DNA from: Ricinus communis
Taxonomy: Eukaryota; Streptophyta; Magnoliopsida; Malpighiales; Euphorbiaceae
Assembly: GCF_019578655.1 (NCBI RefSeq)
Contig: NC_063258.1
Coordinates: 23,936,802-24,000,801, forward strand
Length of the DNA stretch: 64,000 bases
Direction of reading: 5' to 3'
This document shows positions 37,931 to 50,190 of the stretch, one piece after another (positions within the stretch are counted from its first letter, which is position 1; the number at the start of each line of letters is the position of its first letter). The notes beneath the pieces were generated by a model. It saw only the letters and a program-made list of their open reading frames with translations. It was not told where the DNA came from and ran no database searches. The position numbers and the translations under genes are program-made.

Positions 37931-40635
37931 ATGGTAGCAGCAAATCTAAAATCAGAGACAATGAAGCTAATGGACAAAAGAACCGCCGTTGAAGCTGAAA
38001 TGAACACTATCATCGATCACCTTTGCCAGCCTGGCGGTCCCGGTCTCTCCGGCAATCTCCTCGACTTTGAGGTTTTTTTTTCTTTTAAATTAAAAAAATC
38101 CTATTAATGCTTAATACAGTTTTGATGCCCTAATTTTCATTATCTTAATTGATTTTGTTTTTATTTAGGGATTTCCCCGTCAAGACATTGACATTCCATC
38201 TATAAGAGCTGAACGGCAACGTCTTGCTGGTACTGTGTTTATAATTTCTTAATTTATACATTTTTTTTTAATTTATCATGTTTGTAATTTTTTTCTTTAG
38301 TTGCTCTTGTTATGGTTTTCAAGTTGATAAGTTAGGATTATAATTTAGCAGAAGTAACAAATTTTGTTATATGAGAGATATGTTAACAGAAGAATAAATG
38401 TGTTTGAACTGAGGAGTCAGGAGTAGCAGAGCAATGTTTTTAATATTGTGTTTATTTATTCATTCATCTACTAATTTTTTGTATTGAATTGCAGTGCTGA
38501 GAAATGACCACAAGGAGATAACTGAGAAAATAAATGAAAATATACAAGTTTTGCATTCAGCAAGGCTTGCTTCTAGATCTCCATCTGTTAAAGATTCAGG
38601 TATTTAAAGAGATAATAATTATTTGAATCTGAAAATGGTATTTCTATCCATTATTTGTGAATTTTGCTGTGGGTGTAATTGGGCTTATTGTCCAATCGAA
38701 AAGTTTGCCTACTTGCAGATCTGATATATTCATACTCTGTTTATAAATTGATGGTACACAATAGAATGTCCATAGTCCATATTTTCCATTTGAATGAGAG
38801 AACATTTTAATTCAGAATTTTGGTTTAGCAGTGACCAATTTTGCTAGTAACATTCAATTATGCTTGTTGCCTATTATAGTTCTCACAGTAATTGATGTTT
38901 TCCTTTAGTATAAACACTTTCACTGTTATAGTGGAGTTCCACAGGATAATGGTATTGAAGTATGTTCGTCTTGTCTCTGTATAATTGTTACTTAAAGTTT
39001 TTATGCAACGTAGTGATCCTGATGATTTTCTGAACGAAATTAAATGCTAAATATTTTGTTTATTTGCTATTTATGTGACATCTGGATAAGAAATAAATTT
39101 CTGTGTGAAATCATGAGCGAGTATTCTTGCTTATTTGCAAGGTAATAGTGCTTCAAACAATCAAAACTCATCAGTTGATGGTGTTGTTGCTTCTGCATCT
39201 TCACACAATGTTCTTCTGAAAGATGCTTCCAATTCCATGGATCTGGACGCCATTGTCAGCATACCCTTCGCAGTGGTTGATGAAATAGCCGATGGATCAC
39301 CAACAGCAGAGGATGGTTTACAACTTGGAGATCAGATTATCAAATTTGGCAGTGTGGAATATCAGGTTGGTATTAATCTTCTGCAAAGGCTTGCTACTGA
39401 GGCTCAGGCAAATCAAGGTTGTGCAACACCTGTGATAGTTTTGAGGCAAGGTGCTCCAATCAATTTAACAGTGACTCCTAGGACATGGCAAGATAGGAGC
39501 CTCCTGGGGTATGTTTATCATTTTCTCATTTTCATATTTCTTTGTCCAATTGGTCCATAGACGATTTTATTAATGTGCTACTTTAGGACTATAGTCTCTC
39601 ATTTATCATTTTATTAGCTTGAGCTATAATTATGAGCAATACCTCAAAAAAGTGCATGTGACTGATTTCTAGAATGTTTTATAATGGTATGAGAAAATAG
39701 TGTTTCCATGGGCTTTTCTAAATTTTAGTCATTTATACTGCATATAGGTGTTATTAAATTAGATTTTGAGGTATATGTTATAAGAAGGTTATCATTGTAA
39801 AATCCTGAATGTCCTTCCATAAATTGTAGATCCAAAGAAGTTGAGAATACTGAGGAAATAGTGATGGTAGAAGACAGCTTAGAGGAGAATATTAGTGGAG
39901 AAAGTAACTGCATTGTTAGGATACACTTATCATGAAAAAGAAAGCTTGTTAGATTCACATTTGAGAAGGATTTGTAGAGAGGGCTCTCTGTTGGTGGAAA
40001 AGAGTTCACTGCCACACAGTATGATGGGAGGTTTGAGGCTATCTGGAGAGTGGATTGCTCTTGTACGTGGATTGGGAGTGGGAATGTAAACTTAAGTGTC
40101 TAAATGTGGAATGATGGGCATAGGCTTCTTTAAATCACTCCTTGGTAACAAATATGATTTTCCTGCATAATACACTCTTTAGGATTGTGTCTCAAATATA
40201 TTGCAAAAACCATTCACAAGGTGGATAAATTTATATCCTACTCCCGGAGTTCAGGTCCCACTTGTGCTCCAAGAAAGGAAAAAGTTAAACAAGGTCCCAC
40301 TATGTCAGCTAGCAGGATCCAAATGCATGTAAAAATTCTTTTTCTATTTTTGATCATTTGGAGCAGAGTGGGCCTGTACTCCAAGAGCAGGATAGGATTT
40401 TCTCTATAGTAAAATGGTTTGATTGCTTACAAACTTTACTTGTAAACTACATAGAATTGATCTATGTACCCATGTTTAATGTTTAGCTTATTATAGCTAA
40501 GCTAGGCTCTTCGCACATGCACCAAGCTGCATTGACTATCCTATGGATGGGCTGCTACCTGCTACTGCAAATCTATTTGGTTACTGATTGTTTTTTCTGT
40601 TGGCTGCTTGCAGTTGCAGTTTCCGGATTTTGTAA
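37931..40635 (+). CDS. 26S proteasome assembly chaperone, PSMD9/Nas2-like
   Basis: Nas2/p27 (PSMD9) chaperones assembly of the proteasome base by binding the ATPase Rpt5. Five exons join in phase: 37931-38071, 38169-38229, 38495-38599, 39142-39508, 40614-40635, encoding 231 residues (family about 220-230). The start MVAANLKSETMKLMDKR begins an N-terminal helical domain that includes CQPGGPGLSGNLLD and GFPRQDIDIPSIRAERQRL. A Ser/Asn-rich linker follows, and then a PDZ-like domain (about 140-220) with FAVVDEIADGSPTAEDGLQLGD. The final exon supplies only seven codons after a split Gly (CSFRIL, stop), equivalent to the family ending LLGC.FR.L. That exon lies 1.1 kb downstream; reading through its donor at 39509 would instead add an unrelated tail ending at 39560. 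All introns are GT-AG. No lesion is seen. Confidence 0.92.
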
Positions 40636-42054
40636 CTGGTTGCATGGAGTGAACTGGGTACAACTGTTTCCATCCATCAGTTCAGTGATGAGCAGTGCTT
40701 GGATAAGGCTTGTTGACAGTAAAAACTCTCTAGCTTTTTCATTTTCTTCCTTATTTTGTGGCAGTCAAATACTTGGTTTAGCAATATGTTGAAAATTCCA
40801 AAGACCTTATGATTTAGTTATATCTACTTTTTCCTTTTTGCCCGTTTTTCTTTTAAAGCTTTATGCCTGTGTTAAATAAAAGAAAAGGTAATATTCACAA
40901 TTATAACCTATAGTTTAGGAATTTGTGATTTGGAGTTGTGTTTTTCTTTCTTTTTTTCCTTCTTATTTTTGGTATTAAGTCGGTACCCTTAGACTTTTTC
41001 TGGTGATGGTCGGTTTGTATCTTCAGTTCCTGATGTTCGATTGAGTTGATTTTTTTTATTCATTGTATTCGATTCTTCTGGGGCTTTTAAAAGTGTCTAA
41101 CCATGGCTAGAATCGCAAGATCGTTGCTAGAAGTGTCATCTCTTTTCTTCAGTTCCAGCGACTATGCTTTGAATATACAATGATGATTCTATGGGCATTT
41201 TTATAGTATTAGTCTTGCAAGTTTTTTTTTTTTTTTTTTCTTTTCCTGTTGGAATTGTTGACCAGAGAATGGGTTTTGGATTGCAATCCTAAGTTCTGTT
41301 ATCGCAGAAAAATCGTAGGACACTGAATTAGCACAAGAAAAAAAACACAAAATGAAGTTTCAAATTCTTAAAAGGAAAACTGCTTAAGATACATAGGAAC
41401 ATAAATTGGGAACTACTAAAATCCTGCAGAAGCTAATAATATTTCACTAATTAGCTTCTTGGTTTGTAAAAGTATACCATTATTTCTTAAAGGGACAATT
41501 GAGTCAAGTCAATTCATAAACTATGCGCAGTTGACTTGGAAATACTCAATTGAGTCCAGCTCTAGTATTAGCTGTATTTTTAGAATAAATATAGATATTT
41601 TATTAATAAAAATTGATAAGTACATCTTAATATAAAAGATAAAAATAAATATTAAACATCAAAAAATATATGTAAAGAAATTTACTTTTAATAGTCATCA
41701 AATTATGTAGATGGAGTAGTAGATTGAAATTCTACGGAAAGAACGCTCCACTCAGTGGTACTAAGTCACATATCGATTTTATAGATATTTTTAACGAGTT
41801 CGATTCTTTAAATGTAAGGTTTGATTTTTTTTTTTCTTCACCACTCTTATAGAGGAAGAGTTCAATCCATAAAATTTCTATAAAAGGAGAACTCAAATCC
41901 CCGTAATGGAAGATCATAAAACTCTTTAAAAAAAATATTAATATTTATTTATAAAATTGATTAATAATAAAAAAGAAAGAAAAACGAGACTACCATCGAT
42001 CTAAAAGTAATCGACAGTAAGTCAAAAGATGAAATTTTGATGAAAAATAAGAAA
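40636..42054. other. Intergenic region with 3' UTR of the PSMD9-like gene
   Basis: The first few hundred bases are the probable 3' UTR. Long T-runs occur at about 41050 and 41224-41240. The remainder is AT-rich with no recognisable coding sequence up to the retroelement boundary at 42055-42059. Confidence 0.4.
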
Positions 42055-42933
42055 ATAAGTGATGTGTTTGTTAGTACTTGCAAGTGTAAAAACCGTTCTT
42101 ATAGTAAAACAGTAAATTTACTTCGAGGTCGATCTCTAAAGGGACTGTGAGGCTACTTATTATATAGACTAATTATCAACTTAGAACGATAAAAGTACAT
42201 CTAATCATTCTATATAAAGTACCCAAACAATAAATAAATGCAAATGCTTATAATTTAAAACTATATACTAAAGAAGTATTTAGTCTAGCCAATTACTTAC
42301 TAATCTCTTTGTTTTACTTTAAGTCTAGATCTAACGAATGAGATGATGATGTGCCTTTTCTTTTAGTCACTCAAATTAATGATGCAACTAAAGTTTTTTC
42401 TACCAATATAGATTGAAGCACAAATGTTGTTTCTAATACATTCTAACTTAGATATTTTTATAACAATTACTATTATTAAATTAATATGATGGTTAACTAA
42501 CAATAATAACTGAAACTACTAAAGACATGAAGGTAAAGAAATCATTCATTATATAAATAAATAACAAAGTTCACACATAAGTAAAAAGTCTAAACTAAAC
42601 ACTTATGAAAACTAGCTTAACATATTTAATCCAATGATTATGGTATTAAATAGAGAGACATAAAATAATAAAATAAAAGCTTCCTTAAAATCTCAAATCC
42701 TTCAAGTAGGAAGATGATTGGTCTTCACTCCACACTTCTTAAAAAGCTTTTTAAATCTAAAAGAACAATGAAAACTGAAAACTAAATGTTTAAAGAAGAA
42801 TTGTAGAGAAAATTGCAGAGATAAGAATGATGGACATATGTTGATGAGAGATGCAACAGAGAATAGATAAGAGAAACCTTTCACTTCTAGAACTAGGTTT
42901 GTAGAGATATATATAGAGAAGAGTCATCCACCG

Positions 42934-45768
42934 TGTCACGACCCCACCCGTGGACCCGTGACCGGCACTAGGGAATGGGTAGGCGTAAGGCCACCGAAAC
43001 CTGTAGTAAGCCTGACACTCACTGACTTAAACAAATCTCATCTCAAATTAATATTTTTAAAGCCATAAATTATCTTAATAGTTACATTCTACATAAATAC
43101 TTCGGTTTGCCAGAAAAATTAGGCGAGACCCGAAACTCATAAAATTTACAACTAATACATCTACTATTACTATTGCGGAGAATCTAAGATCTTTTACAAT
43201 TTGACATACCAAATCAAACACATCACCTGATGATGAAGAAGTCGGGTTACTGAATAAGAGTCGCGGGAAGACTAACAGTCACACATCTGAAAAACAGTAA
43301 ATAGAGACTGTCAGTCTCGAGAGTGAGCTAAAATCATATATCTAAAAACAGTTTCGAATATCTCAATATCACCTTATTTAATTTTAAAATAATTAATAAG
43401 TCATGCTAACCATACGTATAATGTTAAAACATATGTGTCATGCCATGCTTAAACAAAAATTATTCCATATGCAACGGGACGGAGTACTTCAGTAGAACCC
43501 TAATCCTAACTTTAACATCTCGATTTATTTCAATACTTATGTCTCAACTAACCTCAACTCTAACATCTCGAAACTCGCATTCCAACAGGACTGGCGCCCA
43601 GAGAGCAAAGCTCGACCAGGGACCTTACCTCCAGTCCGATCACTTAACTCTCAGCCTTAGCCTTTCGGCTCTCTTATCCAACAAGACTGACGCCCAGAGA
43701 GCATAGCTCGACCAGGGACCTTACCTCCAGTCTGGTCACTTAAATTTCCAAATAAGCCAGCGCCCAGAGAGCAATGCTCGACCAGGGACCTTTACTCCGG
43801 CAACCACACTCTACTAAGCCCAGAGAGCGATGCTCGACTAGGGCAGGTCCTAATCTTTCTTTCTTAAATTTTTTACCTCTTTACCCTTTTCTTATCTCTC
43901 CCAGATTTATATTAGAACACTCATCCAACACTTATGTTCTACTGTCGTCCCATCCTGAGTCATCATGCAATATTAGAATTGGTGATAAAGGAAAAATATA
44001 TTTAAATAGTAATTAAAAGCATCATGCAAATAATAATAATAATAATTAAATAAAAAATTAAAATTTACAAATAAATAATCACAGTAGCAAATCAAATTTT
44101 ACGCATGACACGTGCATAAGCGATATATGATTTTAATTCACAGGTTTGGAGACCTCCTAACTCTGCTCTGGTGCCTCGGTTGGAGCGAGCCGAACAAACA
44201 GACTATCTAGTCATGGAAAACAATTTATCAAAACGCTGAAACAATCGATCATTAATCCTAGGTCTAGACTCCTAGGACTGACCGTCTAAGAATCTCGACT
44301 CGGGAGAATCCTACCGAAAATTCGGCAGAACCTCCCCTACAACACGGACATTACCCCCCGTAAAAACGGGTCCAGGACCTGCCAGGAAAACACTTCAAAT
44401 ATTCAACAATCCAAACAACGGGAGTCGAGTCCCCAGACTTCACTATTTCCTGACTCCGCCACACAGCACAAAATACGAGGCAGGCAAACTGACAGACAAT
44501 TATTTTTGACTCACAAATATCATCTAATACTCAATATAAAACAATAAGCACAATTTTAAATCAAAGGATTTCCAAGATCAACGGGCCAGAGAAAATTACC
44601 GAGATGCTCAGTCGCTCGGTCGACTCGCCTCCAGCCGCCGGTGTCCGATCGACGATCCGAACACACCATCGGACTCACAACGACGCGCTGATGACGATCC
44701 CCACTTCCGATTTTCCGATCCGGCACCCGGTCATCTGGAGAGATTTGCGGTCGATTCTGGCGAAGTCCGATCGCCAAGCGGTGCCATTCGAAGCTTAATT
44801 TGAGGAGAGTCGGGATACGTTCTCCGATCGGCCATCCTCCGCCGGAGCTCTCCGGAAAAGCCGGAAAACACAGCTGCCACCACTTCGCCGGAACTCCCTC
44901 CTCCGGCCACCAAAACTGACACTGCCACCGCCAAAAGAAAGCCTTCAAGTCACCGGTCATTTTGAGACCAAAAGCGCCGCCAAAGGATGTCGGAAACGGC
45001 CAGAAAAGCGTCGGGAAGCCGCTGCCTTCTTCCTCGCGCTTCCACCGGCCGGCATCGACGCCCGATGGTCGCCGCCACCGGACGACGCACCCGACTCCTC
45101 CTTCTTCTTCATGCGCGACGCCCACTTTCTCTCTCTCTATCTCCCGATCTCATTCCTTTCAATATCGACATTAGGCCCCCGAACTTTTTCTTATTACAAT
45201 TTGGTCCCTCAACTTTCTTAATTACTTACAATTCCATCCAGAAAACTTCTAATTTAACCCCAAACTTCTTTTTAGCCTTTCAATTAAGCCTCTAACTATT
45301 TAATTTGGGCCAAAACCGAATTATTGAAAATATAAAATTACAAAAATACCCCTGACCGACATATTTATTTACAAAAATACCAAACTCACAAATTTCCATT
45401 AAAACCTCATAATAATAAAATCATACTTTTAATCCTCATCCAAAAATAATTCTCCAATTTAGTCCTAACACAAAATTAAATTAAATAATCAATTTCCAAC
45501 TTAAAATTTAATACTACTAATCAATTATAATACCAATTTTCCCAAAATTCTTTTATAAAAACATCCCTTACAATTTCTATCATAATTTTTTCAATATATA
45601 ATTTTATTTATATATATATATATATATACATTTGGGAAAATTTTGAATAACCAAATAAAAATATAATTTATTCCTCAAATAATTTATTTAATTAACTCCT
45701 TAAAAATCAAACTAAATGGATATGGAAAATAACTCACTATTAAATATATAAAAATTCCGGGTGTTACA
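42934..45768. mobile_element. Solo LTR, about 2.8 kb, inserted in the outer LTR
   Basis: The insert starts TGTCACGACCC and ends CGGGTGTTACA, short inverted ends typical of plant Ty3/gypsy LTRs. It is flanked by caccg (42929-42933) and cacca (45769-45773), a probable 5-bp target duplication with one mismatch. The uninterrupted counterpart at about 57810-57840 lacks it. No pol homology, primer-binding site or second LTR is visible, so a solo LTR left by recombination is the simplest reading. It contains subrepeats at 43596-43840 and a GC-rich stretch at 44580-45130 whose open frames do not resemble any protein I know. Confidence 0.75.
43596..43840. repeat. Four subrepeats inside the solo LTR
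   Basis: A motif beginning gcccagagagc and running on as tgctcgaccaggg occurs four times, at about 43596, 43692, 43762 and 43818, with spacing 96, 70 and 56 bases. The first three continue as accttacctccag or a close variant. Such internal subrepeats are frequent in long LTRs and could hold regulatory sites. Confidence 0.8.
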
Positions 45769-46181
45769 CACCAAGATAAGTTTCCCTAAAGATGAGTATA
45801 CAAATATAAGTTTATCTAATATATATGACTACAAGTATTATTATCTCTACCAAATACTATCATATAAATAACTCTTAATATAAATCTTAATAATTTTACA
45901 AAATGATTAAAATGTCATTTAGGCAAATAGCAGTCCACACGTCTTAATCTTGGGTCTTGATACAAACATGTCCAATTAAGCTCATTTTTTTAGTATTTAG
46001 CTTCATATTTTTCCTCTTTTGCTAATATTACTTGAAAACATATAATGAAGCTTAAGTGAAGTAAAATCACATATTTTCACCATAGTATATATAGAAAATA
46101 CACTAGTAAAGCTTTAAAATATCCTAAATAACTATATATAATTTAGACCTATTAAATACCCCCACACTTAATGGGGGAGGG

Positions 46182-46666
46182 TGTCACAGCCCGCCTCATC
46201 TTGGGCAAGGAAGGGCATCCATGGCGAAATATGCCCAACATACTTGACCCGAAAGTTCTGACCTAGCCCAGTTGGTTGCCTAAGAAAATCAAGAGAAGGA
46301 TCTGAGATTCTTTGGAAGATCACGAGGCTTTGTGCAAGCCAATGAGCTGCCTAGAAGCTTCCCTTGTTTGTATATAGAGTAGCTTCCAAAGGAAGCCTTG
46401 TACACATGAAACTTGTGGAGAATTCTAGAAGAATGAATTCTAGCAACAAGTTAAGGAGGTGGAAACCCTATAAATACCCCCTCCATCCATCATTTGTAAC
46501 ACATAAGAGGAAGGTTGGAAACTTAATAAAGCTCTCCATATTTTCACATTTCGAGTGCTCTGACTCTACCTACCCAGTCGAAACCACATTGCCTACGCTC
46601 ACCTGATCTCTCCAATTCTCATATAGGCTTACTTAGTTCGACTTCGTCAAGCAAGTTAACTAAGTG
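46182..46666 (+). repeat. Chromovirus LTR, plus orientation, left copy
   Basis: It starts TGTCACAGCCCGCC and matches the right LTR (53560-54212) through ccctccatccatcatttgtaa and ttagttcgacttcgtcaag. It lacks the CTAGA decamer array and the last about 45 bases of that LTR. It is joined head-to-head with an inverted LTR through a 57-base scrap whose reverse complement reads as the gag/protease-region string NFMDVHE. Confidence 0.8.
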
Positions 46667-46762
46667 CCTAGGCGCCTCGTGCACGTCCATGAAGTTGTGT
46701 GTAAGGTTAGCCAAGTCGCGCAGCACTTAGTTAACTTGCTTGACGAAGTCGAACTAAGTAAG
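46628..46762. repeat. Perfect 39-bp inverted repeat at LTR-LTR junction
   Basis: 46628-46666 and 46724-46762 are exact reverse complements (left arm begins cttacttagttcgacttcg) with a 57-base spacer. They are the innermost part of a longer imperfect palindrome made by the two opposed LTR copies, about 46182-47147. A transcript through it would fold into a long hairpin. Confidence 0.93.
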
Positions 46763-47147
46763 TCTAGATGAGAATTGGGAGAGATTGTAGGTGAGCAGTG
46801 AGGGTTTCGGACTTGGGTAGGGTAGAGTTGAGAGCACTTGAGCTTGGAAAATATGGAGAGCTTTATTAAGTTTCCAACTTTCCTCTTGTATGTTCTTGTT
46901 GTATGTTACAAATGATGGATGGAGGGGGTATTTATAGGCTTCCCACCTCCTTAACTTGTGGCTAGAATTCATCCTTCTAGAATTCTCTATAAGTTACATA
47001 TGTACAAGGCTTCCTTTGAAGCTACTGAACAAAGGAAGCCTGGCTGCATAAAGCCTGCATTTTCCAATCTCAGATCCTTCCCTTGATTTTCTTGGCGACC
47101 AACTTGGGCTAGTCGCAACTTCGGTGGGCATATGTTGGGCATATTCT
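46724..47147 (-). repeat. Chromovirus LTR, minus orientation, 5'-truncated
   Basis: This is the inverse of the left LTR. Read on the minus strand it begins abruptly at aatatgcccaacata, about 50 bases into the LTR, right after the element's gagattgagtgggg tract. The TGTCAC start is therefore deleted and the polypurine-side junction is imprecise. It is the 3' LTR of the minus-strand pol next to it. Confidence 0.7.
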
Positions 47148-50100
47148 GCCTTCCCCACTCAATCTCGCGACGTTCTCGTCGCGCCTTGAGCCTTGTAATT
47201 TTGGATATGCTCAGGAAATTGCCATAGCAAATCTTCACGTTCCCACGAAACCTTGGTGTCGGGCAAATTTTTCTACTTCACTAAGTATTCAGTGTAGTTA
47301 GGAACTCCTCTTCTTCTTATCACTCTGTCCGCAAGGATGCATTCAATCTCCTTGTCGAACTCGGTGACAACAGCTGTTGGAGCACTTCTAGATTTGCCAT
47401 GGCTGGGGTCTTCTTTGTCTTCGTGGTATAGCTTGAGCATACTCACGTGGAAGACATTATGGATTTTTAGTCTCGAGGGCAGTTGGAGCTGGTAGGCAGC
47501 AGCGCCAACGCGTTTCAAGAGTGGGAATGGGCCTTCATATCGCCTTACCAAGCCTTTGTGTACCTTGCGGAGGGACTTGAACCGATTAGGCAGCAGCTTC
47601 ACCATCACCAAGTCGCCAGCGCTGTATTCCTTGGGGCGTCTCTTCACGTCAACCCACTTCTTCATGCGCTTCGCTGCTTTGTCGAGGCATGCCCTTGTTA
47701 TGTCCGCCTCTTCGTGCCATTCCCTTGCAAACTTATAGGCGGAAGGGTTGGCTCCTCCATAGCTAGCAGTAATGGCATTTGGCGTCAACGACTGCTGTCC
47801 CATAATGACTTCGAAGGGACTCTTACCCGTGGACTCGCGCCTTTGGAGGTTGTACGAGAATTGGGCTACGTCAAGTAGTTTTGCCCAATCTCGCTGATGA
47901 GCACTAATATAGTGCCTTAGATAGTGTTCCAGCAAAGCATTAATCCTTTCCGTTTGGCCGTCGCTTTATGGATGAAAGCTTGTGGAGAAGTTGAGGTCTG
48001 TGCCCAGCAACTTGTACAACTCTCGCCAAAACTTGCCGGTAAACCGAGGGTCCCTATCGCTGATTATACTCTTCGGCAAGCCCCACAACTTCACAACATT
48101 CTTGAAAAAGAGGCGAGCTGCTAAATCTATCCACGACTTGCTAAATCTATCCACGACAACCATGATACTTCCGAACCCTTCGGATTTTGGCAGGGCCACA
48201 ATGAAGTCCATCGAGACACTCTCCCACGGCCTTTCAGCGACAGGAAGAGGTTCAAGTAGGCCAGCAAGCTGTTGTTGTTCCACCTTGTCTTGTTGGGCAT
48301 ACAAGGCAGGTCCGAACATAGGCCTCCACATCGTCCTTAAGTTGCGGCCAGTAGTAGTTTTCTTTGGACTAGCAAGTGTCTTGAGTCATTAGGGATGTCC
48401 GACCCAAAAGTCATGGCATTCCTTCAGAACTTTTCCCCACCGGTTTCCCCATTTCGGCACATAGACTCAATTGCTAACAGTGAGGAGAAGGCTATCTTTC
48501 TCCCAAAATTGTCGAGTTTTTCCCTCAATCGCCAGCTTGATGATGCTCTTGGCCAAAGTGTCTTGCTGCATTCCTTCCTTGATGCGGCTAAGGAAGTTGC
48601 TCTACGGCGTGCTAGCAGCAATGGAAGCCAACTCCGCTTTTCTACTCAACGTATCAGCGACAACATTGGCTTTGCCCGGTTTGTATTCAAGCTTGTACTC
48701 GAATTCGGCCAAGAAATCTTGCCAGCGTGCTTGTTTAGGACTGAACTGCTTTTGAGTCTAGAAGTAGCTTGTAGCTACTTTATCCGTCAAAATAGTGAAC
48801 TTGCTGCCGAGCAAGTAGTGTCTCCATGTGCGCAAGCAGTGGACAACAACGGTCATTTCCTTCTCCTAGACAGTATATCGCCTTTCCGTTTCATTGAGCT
48901 TGCGGCTTTCATAGGCAATAGGGTGCCTATCCTGCATGAGGACGCCTCCAATAGCATAGTCCGAGGCATCCATGTGCACCTCAAATGGTTTTCCGTAATC
49001 AGACAGCATCATGGCTGGCTCCATTGACACGACATCTTTCAAGGCTTCGAATGCAGCTTGGCGTTCCTCATCCCAATTCCATGCCTTATTCTTCTTGAGT
49101 AGTTCAAGTCGATGGGGCGGTAGAATAGCCTTTGATGAACCGCCGATAATAGTTCACCAGTCCAAGAAAAGATCGCAACTCGGGCACCTTGGAAGGAGGT
49201 TGCCATTCTTGGATGGCTTTAACTTTTGTTGGATCCATCATTAACTTGCCATCCTTGACTCGATGGCCAAGGAACTCCACTTCTTCTCTCGTGAATGAGC
49301 ATTTTTCTCGCTTCAGGTACAGCTCGTGTTCGCGGAGCACTTGGAAGTGTTGGTTGAGGTGTTACACATGTTCCTCAAGACTGTTGCTGTATACAACAAT
49401 GTCATCCAAATAAACAACCACGAATATATCAAGAAAGCGATGGAGTATCTTGTTCATGAGTGTGCAGAAAGTGGTAGGGGCATTAGTGAGGCCGAAAGGC
49501 ATGATTAAGAACTCAAAAGCTCCATATCGTGTCACGCATGCTGTCTTCGGCACGTCACCAGGTGCGATGCGGACTTGGTAGTATCCAGACTGCAAGTCTA
49601 GCTTTGAGAAATATCGAGCCTTCCCCAATTGATCGAACAAGTCGGCAATCAAGGAGATTGGATACTTGTTCTTGATGGTGATTTTGTTTAAAGCCTGATA
49701 GTCTATGCACATCCGTAGCGAACCGTCCTTCTTCTTTTGAAGAGGGTACGGCGCGTCGTATGAGACCTTATTTGGTGGATATGGCCAGGCTTCGAGAAGG
49801 TCTTGGAGCTGCTTCCTCAACTCAGCCAGCTCCAGAGGTGCCATGCGGTAGGGTGCCACGGCAAGAGGTTTCGCACCAAGCTCGAGCTCGATGTGGTGAT
49901 CCACATCTCGCTTTGGTGGCAATTTTTGCGGCAGCTTCGGGGGCATCACGTCCTTGTATTCGTCAAGGACAACTTCGATGGATTGTGGCAATTGCGGGGC
50001 AGATTACTCAATATCGTCCTCGTCATTGAGCTCCCTGCATTTGTGGCGTAACATTCCCGTTCTTGAGACCGCTTGAATTGCAGAGGCGAAATCCTGACGG

Positions 50101-50190
50101 GTTTAGATCTCGCCATGCTCTTGAGGGGATCACTCGAGCTTGGGCGTCGAGGGATCGCTAGGAAACTCTGGAAGGGGCCGGGAATGGCAT
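47148..50190 (-). pseudogene. Chromovirus pol remnant (protease end, RT, RNase H, integrase, chromodomain)
   Basis: Reading downward from about 50190: a Pro-rich linker, then reverse transcriptase (49991-49101) with [29 protein letters not shown] and the catalytic YLDD in [13 protein letters not shown]; RNase H-like sequence (about 49100-48400); integrase core (48331-47940) with MDFIVALP and SDRDPRF; and a C-terminal part ending in a chromodomain (EYLVK at about 47273, continuing to 47170 in the same frame family). Lesions include a stop right after SNSLEEHV (about 49362), a stop in place of Gln in FHPQSDGQTE (about 47966), a 17-base tandem repeat at about 48120-48157 that replaces part of the integrase core, and further frame changes. 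The element is inactive. The chromodomain places it among plant chromoviruses (Tekay/Galadriel-like); the lineage was not resolved. Confidence 0.85.

Larger units (their letters stand above)
42060..46154 (-). repeat. Outer element LTR (interrupted copy)
   Basis: About 1.26 kb of LTR is split by the solo LTR at 42934-45768. Bases about 42706-42928 and 45769-46154 align in the same order with 57600-58234. The part 42060-42705 has no partner because the other LTR is truncated. The right edge is set by the end of homology at cctatta, followed by the presumed polypurine tract of the element. No gene lies within the LTR proper. Confidence 0.75.

Noticed and set aside
44556..45295. Long open frames on both strands in GC-rich sequence
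   Set aside because: They lie inside the solo LTR, overlap each other in several frames and resemble no protein; open frames are expected by chance in GC-rich DNA.
47483..49508. Plus-strand open frames of up to 210 codons
   Set aside because: They are antisense to the minus-strand reverse transcriptase/integrase remnant, which shows clear family motifs.
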